Shown: positions 8,758 through 17,720, counted from the stretch's first letter. The stretch: DNA of 64,000 bases from Alphaproteobacteria bacterium (GCA_030425185.1 JAUIAU010000010.1:1-64000), one strand, 5' to 3'. Numbers and translations: made by a program. Notes: generated by a model not told the origin, from the sequence alone.

Positions 8758-9791
8758 GCGCCGCTCGCGATCCGCTGACCGAAGGGCGCGTGATCGGCCT
8801 GTCGGGGGCCGCGCTGGACCTGCTCGTGCCGTGGCACCTCTGGATCGGGCCCGCGGGCCGCATCGTCCGCGCCGGGCCGACCGTCACCCGCATCGTCGCG
8901 CCGCCGGGCGAGACGCTGACCGGGCGCGATCCCTTCACGCTGCTCGACATCCTGCGCCCCTATCCGGTCCGCGATCTCGCGCGCCTGCTCCTGCTGAAAG
9001 GGCACCGCTTGCGGGTCCGTCTGCAGGCGCACCCCGACCTGTCGCTGGCCGGCATGGTGGTGCCGCTGCCCGGCGGCGGCGGGGCCTTCCTGACCCTGTC
9101 GCCCGGCGCGGCCCTGGTCGAGATCGTGCGCCGCTTCGACCTGACGCTGGACGATTTCGCCCCCACGGACCTGACCGCCGAGATGCTGTTCCTGATCGAG
9201 GCGAAGTCGGCCGCCTTCCGCGAATCGCGCCGCCTGAACGAACGGCTGCGCGGCGCCAAGACCGTGGCCGAAGCGCAGGCGATGACCGACACCCTGACCG
9301 GCCTCGCCAACCGCCGCGCCGCCGATGCCGCGCTGGCCGGGCTGACCGCGGCACCGGGGCCGCGCTTCGGGCTGATGCATGTGGACCTCGACCACTTCAA
9401 GGCCGTGAACGACACGCTGGGCCATGCCGCCGGCGACGCAGTGCTGCAGGAGGTGGCCCGCGTCCTGCGCGAGGAGACCCGGCGCGACGACGTGGTGGCC
9501 CGGGTCGGCGGCGACGAGTTCCTCGTGATCCTGCGCGATTGCGACGATCTCGGACTGCTCGACCGCATCGCCCGCCGCATCATCGCAAGGCTGGAGGAGC
9601 CGCTCGACCGGGACGGACGGCCCTGCCGGATCTCGGCCAGCATCGGCACCACGGTCTCCAGCTTCTACGACGATCCCGCCGCCGCCCGGATGCTGGAAGA
9701 CGCCGACCGCGCGACCTATGCCTCCAAGTCCGGCGGCCGGGCCCGCCACACCATACACGTGCCCGATGGTCCGGAGGGATCGATGCACTAG
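8754..9791 (+). CDS. diguanylate cyclase with N-terminal HNOBA-like domain
   Basis: 345 aa. Residues 1-150 resemble the haem-NO-binding-associated (HNOBA) PAS-like domain that partners H-NOX proteins. A short helical linker (about 150-180, IEAKSAAFRESRRLNERLRG) follows, then the GGDEF domain with DTLTGLANRRAAD, FGLMHVDLDHFKAVND and the intact active site RVGGDEF. An RxxD inhibitory site (RRDD) lies just before it. It should synthesise c-di-GMP. Four-nt overlap with the H-NOX-like gene means coupled translation and a probable physical partnership. Confidence 0.88.
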   Translation: MSAARDPLTEGRVIGLSGAALDLLVPWHLWIGPAGRIVRAGPTVTRIVAPPGETLTGRDPFTLLDILRPYPVRDLARLLLLKGHRLRVRLQAHPDLSLAGMVVPLPGGGGAFLTLSPGAALVEIVRRFDLTLDDFAPTDLTAEMLFLIEAKSAAFRESRRLNERLRGAKTVAEAQAMTDTLTGLANRRAADAALAGLTAAPGPRFGLMHVDLDHFKAVNDTLGHAAGDAVLQEVARVLREETRRDDVVARVGGDEFLVILRDCDDLGLLDRIARRIIARLEEPLDRDGRPCRISASIGTTVSSFYDDPAAARMLEDADRATYASKSGGRARHTIHVPDGPEGSMH

Positions 9792-10026
9792 GGCGACGCT
9801 CGGCACCGTCTTTCAGCGGAACGCCTGAGGGTGTCCTTGCCGCCTACCGGCTTCCCGCAGCGCGGCAGGACGTCCACGTCCCGCACCCGCGGTGTCCCCA
9901 TCGCCCCCCGGGACCCGTTGTCCCCGCCACGCGGGGCAGGTCTGGCCGCAAAGCAGGACAGGTCCTGCCAGTCTCCTGCCGCCGATCTCCGGCCCGCCCC
10001 GCCCGGGCGACCGGTCCCGCCGCCCG

Positions 10027-10464
10027 TCAGACCTCCAGCCAGATCGTCACCGGCCCGTCATTGACCAGCGACACCGCCATGTCGGCCCCGAAACGCCCGG
10101 TCGCGACCGGCACGCCGAGCGCCTGCAGCGCGGCCGCCGTCGCTTCGTAGAGCCGTGCGCCCTCGTCCGGCGGGGCGGCGGTCGAAAAGCCGGGCCGGTT
10201 CCCCGAGCGCGTGTCGGCCGCCAGCGTGAACTGCGAGACCACCAGCGCCGCGCCGCCGATGTCCAGCAGCGAGCGGTTCATCTTCCCCGCCTCGTCCTTG
10301 AAAATCCGCAGCTTGGCGATCTTCGCGGCCAGCGCCGCCGGTTTCTCCGGCCCGTCGCCCTGCATCGCGCAGACCAGCGCCAGCACGCCCGGCCCGATCT
10401 CGCCGATCACGGCGCCGCCGACCTCGACCCGCGCCATGCTGACGCGCTGGATCAGCGCCCTCAC
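10027..10464 (-). CDS. dtd: D-aminoacyl-tRNA deacylase
   Basis: 145 aa, [17 protein letters not shown], a near-consensus Dtd start. The family signature residues are seen in [18 protein letters not shown] (SQFTL motif) and the cross-subunit NDGPVTIW (Gly-cisPro equivalent NxGP). It hydrolyses D-amino acids from mischarged tRNA. The start is GTG at 10464, overlapping the stop of the upstream PfkB kinase gene (GTGA). The 761-aa track ORF that contains it is otherwise antisense noise. Confidence 0.95.
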   Translation of the reverse strand: MRALIQRVSMARVEVGGAVIGEIGPGVLALVCAMQGDGPEKPAALAAKIAKLRIFKDEAGKMNRSLLDIGGAALVVSQFTLAADTRSGNRPGFSTAAPPDEGARLYEATAAALQALGVPVATGRFGADMAVSLVNDGPVTIWLEV

Positions 10465-11384
10465 AGCTCGGCCCGGCGGGGCGGGTTGGCCCCGGCGCGC
10501 GAGACCGTGACCGCCGCCGCGCGCACGCCGAGGTCGAGCGCGGCCCGCAGCCCGTCCTCCGGCAGTCCCGCCGCCAGCGCGTCGCGGCTCAGAAGCCCCG
10601 CGTCGTTCAGCCCGGCCAGCAGCCCGGCGTTGAACGTGTCGCCCGCGCCGACGGTATCGACCACTTCGACCCGTCGCGCCGCAACGCGGACCGCGCCGCC
10701 TGCGGTGTACCCGGTCACGCCCTCCGCGCCCTCGGTGATGCAGACCAGTTTCGGCCCCTTCGCCAGCACCGCGCTTGCCAGCGCCGCAAGGTCGCCCGGC
10801 CCGAACAGCCAGTGCAGGTCCTCGTCCGACAGTTTCACGATGTCCGACGCCGCCAGCATCCGGTCGATCCGGGCGCGATAGACGGCCTCGTCGCGGATAA
10901 AGCCGGGGCGCACGTTCGGGTCCAGCATGATGACCCGCCGCCCGGCCTCGCGCAGGCAGAGCGTCTCGTAGCTCCGCGCGCAGGGCTCGACCGCCAGCGA
11001 GATGCCCCCGAAGAACAGCGCCTCGACCCCGTCGAGATCGCCGGGCAGGTCCGCCTCGGCCAGCATCCGCCCCGCCGTGCCCTCGTCGTAGAAGGCGTAG
11101 CGCGCCTGCCCGTCGGTCAGCGTCACGAAGGCCAGCGTCGTGGGCCGGTCCGAGCGCGCGGCGCGTCCCGCGTCCACGCCGCTGTCGGCCAGCGCCGCCT
11201 CCAGCACCTGCCCGAAGAGGTCGGTCGAGAGCCCGGTGAAGAACCCGGTCGGTGTGCCCAGCCGCCCCAGCGCGATGGCGGTGTTGAACACCGCGCCGCC
11301 CGCGTAGGGGGCAAAGGCCGCCTCGCCCGAGACCGCCGTGCGCGGCAGCATGTCGATCAGGGCCTCGCCCGCACACAGGATCAT
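10461..11384 (-). CDS. PfkB-family carbohydrate kinase (fructokinase-like)
   Basis: 307 aa. It starts [15 protein letters not shown], the glycine-rich PfkB N-terminal pattern. The C-terminal signature is [17 protein letters not shown], which contains the catalytic Asp and anion hole. The family phosphorylates sugars or sugar-like molecules with ATP; the length and GEALIDM start fit fructokinase/ketogluconate kinase types. It is co-transcribed with dtd through a 4-nt overlap. No sugar transporter is adjacent, so the substrate is not settled. Confidence 0.88.
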   Translation of the reverse strand: MILCAGEALIDMLPRTAVSGEAAFAPYAGGAVFNTAIALGRLGTPTGFFTGLSTDLFGQVLEAALADSGVDAGRAARSDRPTTLAFVTLTDGQARYAFYDEGTAGRMLAEADLPGDLDGVEALFFGGISLAVEPCARSYETLCLREAGRRVIMLDPNVRPGFIRDEAVYRARIDRMLAASDIVKLSDEDLHWLFGPGDLAALASAVLAKGPKLVCITEGAEGVTGYTAGGAVRVAARRVEVVDTVGAGDTFNAGLLAGLNDAGLLSRDALAAGLPEDGLRAALDLGVRAAAVTVSRAGANPPRRAEL

Positions 11385-11486
11385 CGCCGTCTCTCCCTTC
11401 CGCGCCGTCCCCGACGCGTTCCGTTATCGCTAACATCGGCCTCTTGGCTAGCGTCACCAGGCACGCGGCGCAATCCCGACGTGGCC

Positions 11487-12614
11487 TCAGTTGCCGCCTT
11501 TCGCCGCCAGGATCGCGCCGATGATGCCGGCCACCAGCAGGCCCAGCACCACCGCACCCGCGATCTTCCACGCCGACCAGGGGCGTTCGCCCTGCACCTT
11601 GCCGGTCTGCCCGTTCACCACGAAGCGATAGGTCTTGCCGCGATACTTGTAGGCCGCGATCCAGACCGGCAGCAGCACATGCTTGAAGGTGACCGCACTG
11701 ACGTCGGTGTCGACCCGGTGCACCTGTTGCCGATCCCCGCCGATGTCGAACTTCACGTCGCGCAGGATCACCCGGTCCATGTAGGCCCGCGCGGTATCGA
11801 GGCCCTCGGGCAGCTCGACGGTATAGGCCTCGGCCCGGAATCCGGCGAGGATCTCGGGCGTGTAGGGCGTCATCTCGGACAGGTCCCAGGGCTCGAGCGC
11901 GTCGGTCAGGTCGCGCGGCAGCGAGCGCGACGCCAGCACCAGCACGTCGTCGAAGAACCGCGCGACCCGGCCGCTGACCGGGGTCCAGCGGACCTTCTGG
12001 ACCTGCACGCTCTCCATCTTGCCGTCGCGCATCCGGCTTTCGGTCACGTAGTAGACCGTTCCGCGCTGGCCGGAATAGCTGCTCTTGGTCTGGGCGTCGT
12101 AGGTCCAGAACGGGACGTAGATCCCCTCCAGCCGCCGCCCCTTGCGGGCGTATTGCTGCAGGCCGTTCGGCGCGAACCAGAGCCGCCCGAGCCAGTCGGT
12201 CATCGCCTGCTTGGCCGTCCGTTCGTCCAGCGCGAAGGGCAGCACGCCCTTCGGCTTGATGTGCCGGCTCTCGCCGGTGTCGGCCACCACGGGCGTCGCG
12301 CAGAACGGGCATTCGGTGGCATGGACCGCCGGGTCGAACTCGACCTGCGCGGCGCAGTTCGGGCAGGTGGTGACGCGGGTCACCTCGGTCTCGGCGACGT
12401 CGAGCCCCTTCAGCGCCGCGAGATAGTCGATCTCGAGGATCTTGCCGGGGGCGGGGGCCATGCCCTCGATCGCCTGCCGGTGGCCGCAGTGGTCACAGAC
12501 CAGCTCGGTCGCGCCGGGCTGGTAGCGCAGGTCCGCACCGCAGGCCTCGCAGGGGAAGCGGTGCAGGTCCTTCGGTGCGGGCGGAGGGGGCGGGGCCGCC
12601 GTCGTGTCGCTCAT
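11487..12614 (-). CDS. zinc-ribbon membrane protein (TFIIB-type ribbon)
   Basis: 375 aa. After a proline-rich start it has two zinc ribbons: CEACGADL with CDHCGHRQ (about residues 22-46), and [10 protein letters not shown] with CPFCATPV (about 83-108). The middle is a beta-rich region ([20 protein letters not shown]). The C-terminus has one membrane helix ([19 protein letters not shown]), so the bulk is cytoplasmic. Similar proteins are often annotated 'TFIIB-type zinc ribbon' or, loosely, 'PriA-like'; there is no helicase here. It sits 7 nt after the SPFH gene, with which it is likely to work. Confidence 0.8.
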   Translation of the reverse strand: MSDTTAAPPPPPAPKDLHRFPCEACGADLRYQPGATELVCDHCGHRQAIEGMAPAPGKILEIDYLAALKGLDVAETEVTRVTTCPNCAAQVEFDPAVHATECPFCATPVVADTGESRHIKPKGVLPFALDERTAKQAMTDWLGRLWFAPNGLQQYARKGRRLEGIYVPFWTYDAQTKSSYSGQRGTVYYVTESRMRDGKMESVQVQKVRWTPVSGRVARFFDDVLVLASRSLPRDLTDALEPWDLSEMTPYTPEILAGFRAEAYTVELPEGLDTARAYMDRVILRDVKFDIGGDRQQVHRVDTDVSAVTFKHVLLPVWIAAYKYRGKTYRFVVNGQTGKVQGERPWSAWKIAGAVVLGLLVAGIIGAILAAKGGN

Positions 12615-12621
12615 GGCCGCC

Positions 12622-13746
12622 TCAGACGCCGGGCGGCGGGGGCGGCGGCAGCACGGTGAAGAGCTGCGCCAGCTCGGTCACCTCCTCGGCCTTCTTCCAG
12701 CCGTCCTGGCCCTGCGTCCAGACGAAGGTCTCGCGGGTCAGGGTGCCCTCGGTTACCATCCGCCCCAGCGACGCCTTCGAGAACGGGCCCTTGGTCGCGC
12801 CGTTCTCGGCGATGTGCCAGACGTGCTCGACCGGCGGCGGGGGCGGCGGCGGCGGGGCGGCTGCCGCCGGGGCCGCGGGCCGCGCACCCCACGGCCCTTG
12901 CGCCATCTGCGCGCCCATCGCCATGCCGAGCCCCGCGCCGATCCCGGCGCCCATGCCGCCGTCGCCACCCGGGTTCTGGGCCGCTGCCGTCATCGCCTGC
13001 GCGGCCGAGAACTGCTGGAACTTCGCCAGGTCGCCGACGATCCCCATCGAGGTGCGCTTGTCGAGCATCCCCTCGACCTCGGGCGGCAGCGAGATGTTCT
13101 CGATGTAGAGCTCGGGGATCGCCAGACCGTAGGCCTCGACCGCCGGGTTGATCGCCCCGGTCACCAGCTTGCCCAGGTCGGCGGTGTTGGCCGCCATGTC
13201 GAGCACCGGGATCTGCGAGCCGGCCAGCACCCGGCTGACCTCCTGCACGATGATGTTGCGGATCTGGAAGCTGATCTCGTCAGCCGTGAACTCGCCGTCG
13301 GTGCCGACGATCTCGGACATGAAGCGCCCGGCATCCTTGACCCGGATCGAGTAGGTCCCGAACGCCCGCAGCCGCACCGGCCCGAACTCCGGGTCACGGG
13401 TCATGATCGGGTTCTTCGTGCCCCATTTCAGGTCGTTGAAGCGGGTGGTGCTGACGAAATAGATCTCGCTCTTGAACGGCGACTTGAAGCCGTGGTCCCA
13501 GTGCTGGAGCGAGGTCATGATCGGCATGTTGTTGGTCTCGAGCATGTAGAGACCGGGCGTGAACACGTCCGCCATCTGTCCCTCATGGATGAAGACCGCG
13601 ACCTGCCCCTCGCGCACCGTCAGCTTGGCGCCGTACTTGATCTCGTGGCCCTCGCGCTCGAAGCGCCAGACCATCGTGTCGCGGGTGTCGTCGGTCCACT
13701 CGATGACGTCGATGAACTGACCGGAGAGGAAGTCGAAGATGGGCAT
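12622..13746 (-). CDS. SPFH-domain protein with C-terminal GYF_2 domain
   Basis: 374 aa. The N-terminal two thirds match the SPFH/'virion core protein' family (FLSGQFIDVIEWTDDTRDTM, FTADEISFQIRNIIVQEVSR). A glycine/alanine-rich stretch (MGAGIGAGLGMAMGAQMAQG) and a run of prolines follow. A C-terminal GYF_2/DUF4339 domain (WHIAENGATKGPFSKASL) usually binds proline-rich ligands. SPFH proteins organise membrane microdomains and oligomerise. It is next to a zinc-ribbon membrane protein and a TelA/XpaC operon. Confidence 0.85.
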   Translation of the reverse strand: MPIFDFLSGQFIDVIEWTDDTRDTMVWRFEREGHEIKYGAKLTVREGQVAVFIHEGQMADVFTPGLYMLETNNMPIMTSLQHWDHGFKSPFKSEIYFVSTTRFNDLKWGTKNPIMTRDPEFGPVRLRAFGTYSIRVKDAGRFMSEIVGTDGEFTADEISFQIRNIIVQEVSRVLAGSQIPVLDMAANTADLGKLVTGAINPAVEAYGLAIPELYIENISLPPEVEGMLDKRTSMGIVGDLAKFQQFSAAQAMTAAAQNPGGDGGMGAGIGAGLGMAMGAQMAQGPWGARPAAPAAAAPPPPPPPPVEHVWHIAENGATKGPFSKASLGRMVTEGTLTRETFVWTQGQDGWKKAEEVTELAQLFTVLPPPPPPGV

Positions 13747-13754
13747 GGGCGGGT

Positions 13755-13955
13755 CTACTTCTGTTTGGAGGATGCGGACGAAGAGAAGGCTGACCCTCCG
13801 GCAGGGACTTTCCGCGCGCGAGCAGACGCAGCGGCGGATGCGGGTGTCTTCTCTAAGAAGCGCCCGGTCTTCGGTTCCCGGTTGATGGTCGTGCCGGACC
13901 AGCGTTCACCGCCGTTCTTGCCGACCCGGTATCCCTCGTACAACGTCTTAACCAT
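13755..13955 (-). CDS. small hypothetical basic protein
   Basis: 66 aa, MVKTLYEGYRVGKNGGERWS, highly basic and rich in Ser/Ala at the end (SSSASSKQK). It overlaps the upstream DUF6338 gene by 8 nt and precedes the SPFH gene by 8 nt, so it is likely part of the same transcript. I recognise no domain. Base composition is lower in GC than the flanking genes, like its DUF6338 neighbour, suggesting the two arrived together. Confidence 0.6.
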   Translation of the reverse strand: MVKTLYEGYRVGKNGGERWSGTTINREPKTGRFLEKTPASAAASARARKVPAGGSAFSSSASSKQK

Positions 13956-14565
13956 TCGTATCCTCCTCCAAGGGGATGAACTCGATCGAGCGAAGTTCGG
14001 AGGTGTCTATCCACGCAGACCTGCGCGGATTCACCAGGTGCCATATGCCATCCTCTGCAACAGAGTAGACATCCTCAAGGTAGATTCCGCCCTTTTCTCT
14101 CGGTGCGCTGGCGATTGAGCGCTCTCCGACAAACCCAAAGATCTCCTTCCCGTCCGCAAAACGAAGGATCAGGTATGTCGGACCCGCGAGATCGTCGAAG
14201 GCAAACTCGAATGCCGAATTTACCGGGCGGACGGTCGGCATGACGATGCGTCTGAGCCCCTCAGGAAACCAGCCCCGCGTCGCCAGCCATCCGACGAGTG
14301 CACCCAGCACCATAGGTTGCACGACGTTTTGTAGAACGAGAAACCACGCAGGAGTCGGGGAGGGAAGCGTGCTTTCCAGCCAGCCGAGCGAGCCGAGGGC
14401 AACGATCTGATTGACCAGGCTTAGGATAAGGGACTCGATCAGTGTTTCGTTGATCCGAGGGCGTTCGCCGGCAACGAACCAACTCCGCACGGACATGAAG
14501 ACGAAACCCGCCAGAAAATAGCGGACGAAGAACTCCAGCGTCTCTGGGGCGAGGAGTTGCGTCAT
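13948..14565 (-). CDS. DUF6338 family membrane protein
   Basis: 205 aa. Two to three hydrophobic segments lie in the first 110 residues (FFVRYFLAGFVFMSVRSWFV, SLVNQIVALGSLGWLE, VVQPMVLGALVGWLA). The C-terminal cytoplasmic part is soluble and beta-rich, GPTYLILRFADGKEIFGFVG then IYLEDVYSV, reading like the DUF6338 family. Codon usage is visibly more AT-rich than the neighbours. It splits an otherwise typical TelA/DUF2927-to-SPFH gene order, so it may be an acquired part of the module. Function unknown. Confidence 0.7.
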   Translation of the reverse strand: MTQLLAPETLEFFVRYFLAGFVFMSVRSWFVAGERPRINETLIESLILSLVNQIVALGSLGWLESTLPSPTPAWFLVLQNVVQPMVLGALVGWLATRGWFPEGLRRIVMPTVRPVNSAFEFAFDDLAGPTYLILRFADGKEIFGFVGERSIASAPREKGGIYLEDVYSVAEDGIWHLVNPRRSAWIDTSELRSIEFIPLEEDTNG

Positions 14566-14568
14566 CGA

Positions 14569-15504
14569 TCAGCTTTCCCCGCCGAGCTTTTCGGCGGCGA
14601 GGCGCGTGACGATGGGGCGGGCCTCGGCGGGGGTCATGCCGGGGCGCAGGCGCGGGTCATAGAGGATCGACAGCAGGATCTCGTCATGCGTCGTCAGAAG
14701 CGCGAATTCCTCGTCGTCGTTGAAGATCGAGGGCCGCGCGGCGGGGCTGTCGTTGGCGAGGCCGAGGCCCTGCGCCAGTTCCTCGTGCAGGCAGGACAGC
14801 CGCAGCAGGTCGGGATGTTCGGCCTTGATGACGGCGATCGCCGCCACGTAGGTGTCCGGGTTCGTCCGGTCGGAGAAGGCATAGACCGAGCAATAGGTGT
14901 AGCGGTCCATCCCGGTGATGCTGGCGACCGTCGCCGGATCGATGCCGGGCACCAAGGACCGCAGCAGCGGCTCCGCGGCGCGCTGGCTGTCGGCGTCGAG
15001 GAACAGCACGTGGTAATTCGCGTTGCCGCCCTGCGTGACGCTGATCGGGTGGCCGGTCAGCCGCGACAGGCGCTCGGCGTAGCGGGCCAAGTTGGCGCGG
15101 TCGGTGGCCTCCTGCGCGGCGGGCACGGCGTCCGAGAAGACCGCCCGCATCCGCACCGGCTGCGCCCAGCGGCGCAGGCGCGAGGGCGTCTGCTGCGCCA
15201 CGAAGCGCCCGTTGCGGACGGCATACTCGTCATAAAGCGCGATCCGCTCGAAATTGGCCACCAGCGCGGCCCGGGTGATCGGCGTGTCGGGTCCCCCGCC
15301 GTCGCGACGCAGCAGCCCGCGCGCCAGCAGCCGCTGCTCGGCGGCGCGGTAGTAGTTGGACAGCGCGAGGCTGGCGGCCGAGGGCCGGGTGACCTCTGGC
15401 GCGGCCGGTGCCGCCACCGGGGCGGGCGGCATCTCGCAGCCCGCGAGCGCGGCGACCATGGCCGCCGCGCCCAGCATCCGGGTCAGGGGGCGCCGGTGGC
15501 TCAA
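14569..15504 (-). CDS. DUF2927 lipoprotein
   Basis: 311 aa if the TTG at 15504 is used; this TTG overlaps the stop of telA (TTGA). ATG at 15477 is an alternative. A basic n-region, hydrophobic stretch and lipobox MVAALAGC mark a lipoprotein. The mature part contains the DUF2927 pattern: ISVTQGGNANYHVLFLDAD, then YTYCSVYAFS and CLHEELAQGLGLANDSP. The HEELAQGLG segment resembles a metallopeptidase HExxxxG helix, so a protease-like fold is possible (inference). It follows telA and xpaC in one operon. Confidence 0.8.
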   Translation of the reverse strand: MSHRRPLTRMLGAAAMVAALAGCEMPPAPVAAPAAPEVTRPSAASLALSNYYRAAEQRLLARGLLRRDGGGPDTPITRAALVANFERIALYDEYAVRNGRFVAQQTPSRLRRWAQPVRMRAVFSDAVPAAQEATDRANLARYAERLSRLTGHPISVTQGGNANYHVLFLDADSQRAAEPLLRSLVPGIDPATVASITGMDRYTYCSVYAFSDRTNPDTYVAAIAVIKAEHPDLLRLSCLHEELAQGLGLANDSPAARPSIFNDDEEFALLTTHDEILLSILYDPRLRPGMTPAEARPIVTRLAAEKLGGES

Positions 15505-16691
15505 TTCGGAACCGCCGTTCCGGCCGTGTCGCCGGTCTTGTCGCCGCGTGCCTTGGCGGCGGCGAGCGTGTCGCGCAGTTCGGTTTCCATCTTCTTCAGC
15601 TCGACCTCGGCGGCGGCCCGGCGCGCCTTGCCCTCGTCCGCGATCTGCAGGCTCTCGTTGATCGTGGCGATCAGGTTGGCGTTGGCCGCCTTCACCGCCT
15701 CGATGTCGAAGACGCCGCGCTCCATCTCCTCGCGGATCACCTTGTTGGCCTGCCGCAGGTTCTCGGCATTGGCCTGCAACAGCTCGTTGGTCAGGTCGTT
15801 CGCCTCGCGCACGGCCTTCGCGGCCTCGCCCGAGCGCTGGATGGTGACGGCCTGCGCGAGCTGGGTCTCCCACAGCGGCACCGTGTTGACGAGCGTCGAG
15901 TTGATCTTGGTGACCAGCGACTTGTCGTTCTCCTGCACCAGCCGGATCGAGGGCAGGGACTGCATCGTGACCTGCCGCGTCAGCTTCAGGTCATGCACCC
16001 GGCGCTCCAGGTCGTCGCGGGCCGCGCGCAGGTCGCGCAGTTCCTGCGCGGCCATCACCTGCTGCTCCTCGGGCGCGGCCTCGACGGCGGCGGCCTTGGC
16101 CGGGATCTCGTCGGTGTCGAGAACCCGCAGCTTCTCCTCGCCGGCGGCGATGTAGACCGCGAGCGCGTCGTAGAACTTCAGCGTCTTCTCGTAGAGCACG
16201 TCGAGCGACTTGATGTCCTTCAGCAGGGTGTGCTCATGCGCCAGCAGGTTCTCGGTGATCCGGTCGATCTGGCCCTGCACCTCCTCGTAGCGGGCGGCGA
16301 ACATGGCGATGGGCTTGGCGCGGCCCAGCAGGCGGTCCCACCAGCTCTGCTTGCGCCCGACGCCCAGTTCCTCGGGGTTGAAGCCCCGGATGGTCGAGAC
16401 GATCTCGCGCAGGCTCTCGCCTGCCGGGCCCACGTCCTTGTTGCGCACGTCGGCCAGCATCGCCTGGCTGATCTCCTGCAACTCGGCTTGTGCCGCCGAC
16501 CCGAATCGCACGATCGAGTTGGTATCGCCCATGTCGATCTCGCCCATCGCCTTGCGGATCTCCTCCGCGACGGGCGGCGTCGCCTTCTCAAGCGGCACGA
16601 GCTCGGTCGAGGGCACGGGCAACAGCGCCTGGCTCACCTTCTCCACGTCCTGGAGGGCGGCGGCGGCCTGCTGGCGGACGGTATCGGACAT
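15501..16691 (-). CDS. TelA/KlaA family toxic-anion resistance protein
   Basis: 396 aa, almost entirely helical. It has the TelA signatures GFNPEELGVGRKQSWWDRLLG and the long coiled-coil core (LEIYDALAVYI-like region LKFYDALAVYIAAGEEKL, then LRDLRAARDDLERRVHDLKL). The family was named for tellurite resistance on plasmids, but chromosomal copies are linked to general envelope/metal stress. It is cytosolic and has no membrane segment. It lies 48 nt downstream of xpaC and overlaps the DUF2927 gene, giving the usual XpaC-TelA pairing. Confidence 0.9.
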   Translation of the reverse strand: MSDTVRQQAAAALQDVEKVSQALLPVPSTELVPLEKATPPVAEEIRKAMGEIDMGDTNSIVRFGSAAQAELQEISQAMLADVRNKDVGPAGESLREIVSTIRGFNPEELGVGRKQSWWDRLLGRAKPIAMFAARYEEVQGQIDRITENLLAHEHTLLKDIKSLDVLYEKTLKFYDALAVYIAAGEEKLRVLDTDEIPAKAAAVEAAPEEQQVMAAQELRDLRAARDDLERRVHDLKLTRQVTMQSLPSIRLVQENDKSLVTKINSTLVNTVPLWETQLAQAVTIQRSGEAAKAVREANDLTNELLQANAENLRQANKVIREEMERGVFDIEAVKAANANLIATINESLQIADEGKARRAAAEVELKKMETELRDTLAAAKARGDKTGDTAGTAVPN

Positions 16692-16739
16692 GGTCTCTCT
16701 CCTGTCAGGGAATCGCTTTTTCCGGTGTCTATCGGGTCG

Positions 16740-17633
16740 TCATGTTCGGGCGGTGACGCCCTCGCGGGCGAGGCGGTCGCGCAGGACCCCGATCTCGATA
16801 TCGAGGTCCGAGCGGTCGTCGAGCAGCAGCTTCTCGGTACGCGCGGCAAACTCGTCGCCGAGGTCGCGCAGCAGCGCCAGGTAATCGGCGCGGGCCTGCG
16901 CATCGCGGGTGCGGGCGTAGAAGTCGGCGAACTTGATCGTCGCGTCCCGCGCGCCCAGCAGGTAAACCGACAGGTACTTCCGGGCCGCGGTCAGGTCGCG
17001 CGGATCGGCCTCGACCTTGCGGAACATCGCGCGGGCGCGGGCCTGGAACGCCTCCAGCGCGCGCTCGGCCTCCCGGTCCTTGGCCCGCAGGATCGCGTCC
17101 GACATCGCCGCCAGATGCTCTTCCGCCGCCTCGACGGCGCTGGCGACCCGGTTGGTCTGGAAGGTGTCGACCCCCTCCAGCCCCTTGTCCTTCAGCGGAT
17201 CGGGGCCGAAGGCCGCGAAGTGCAGCGCCGCCCCCAGCACCGCGAAGAGGACCGGCGCCACCAGCCCGGCCTCGTGGCTGATCCCGGCGAGGCCCAGCCC
17301 GATCCCGGTCGCGAGCGAGGCGAGGATCTTGCGCGGCACGGCCGGGCGGCGGGCGATGGTGCGGGCGTCATAGGCCTCCTCGGCCTTCAGCCCCTCGCGC
17401 AACAGCCAGGCCGCCAGCAGCAGGACGCCGACCGCGCCGAGCGCCACCGCCATCATCACCGGCGGCTTGAAGAAGGCCATCGCGAGGATCGGCAGCGGCG
17501 CTGCGAACAGCAGGTTGACCCGCGCCCCGATCTTCGAACGCGTCACCCCCGCGAGGATCGCCGGATCATCGGCGCGCGGGGCCGGACCGGTGCTGCCGCC
17601 GGGCGAGTACTTGCCGCCGTATCGCTGGGCCAT
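16740..17633 (-). CDS. XpaC-like 5-bromo-4-chloroindolyl phosphate hydrolysis family protein
   Basis: 297 aa. Short N-terminal region, then paired membrane helices (VNLLFAAPLPILAMAFFKPP, MMAVALGAVGVLLLAAWLL) and a second hydrophobic pair (ILASLATGIGLGLAGISHEA and VAPVLFAVLGAALHFAAFG). A helical cytoplasmic C-terminal domain follows (AEEHLAAMSDAILRAKDREA). This is the XpaC family usually encoded with TelA. The name comes from a Bacillus phenotype; the biochemical role is unknown. It probably anchors TelA at the membrane (inference from constant pairing). Confidence 0.8.
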   Translation of the reverse strand: MAQRYGGKYSPGGSTGPAPRADDPAILAGVTRSKIGARVNLLFAAPLPILAMAFFKPPVMMAVALGAVGVLLLAAWLLREGLKAEEAYDARTIARRPAVPRKILASLATGIGLGLAGISHEAGLVAPVLFAVLGAALHFAAFGPDPLKDKGLEGVDTFQTNRVASAVEAAEEHLAAMSDAILRAKDREAERALEAFQARARAMFRKVEADPRDLTAARKYLSVYLLGARDATIKFADFYARTRDAQARADYLALLRDLGDEFAARTEKLLLDDRSDLDIEIGVLRDRLAREGVTART

Positions 17634-17636
17634 CGG

Positions 17637-17720
17637 TCAGAGCCCCCAGCCGAAGCCGGCATAGGCATAGAGCCCCAGGAGCGCGGCATAGGCCACGTAG
17701 CGCAGGCCGGTCGAGGACAT
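17637..17720 (-). CDS. 27-residue hydrophobic microprotein
   Basis: Reading frame MSSTGLRYVAYAALLGLYAY ending GFGWGL, too short for the ORF track. It is one predicted membrane helix, rich in Tyr/Ala/Leu. It stops 3 nt upstream of the xpaC start codon on the same strand, with an AAAGG-like sequence before its ATG. Position suggests a small membrane subunit of the XpaC/TelA module or a translated leader. Conservation has not been checked. Confidence 0.5.
   Translation of the reverse strand: MSSTGLRYVAYAALLGLYAYAGFGWGL

Noticed and set aside
9831-10064. 77-aa ORF in the gap after the GGDEF gene
   Set aside because: Proline/arginine-rich low-complexity translation, partly overlapping dtd; no ribosome-binding site or family.
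10027-12312. 761-aa minus-strand ORF
   Set aside because: Only its last 145 codons (dtd) are real; the rest is antisense or out-of-frame through the PfkB and zinc-ribbon genes.
12830-12860. GGCGGCGGGGGCGGCGGCGG tract as a G-quadruplex or repeat element
   Set aside because: It encodes the proline-rich linker of the SPFH-GYF protein and is explained by coding sequence.
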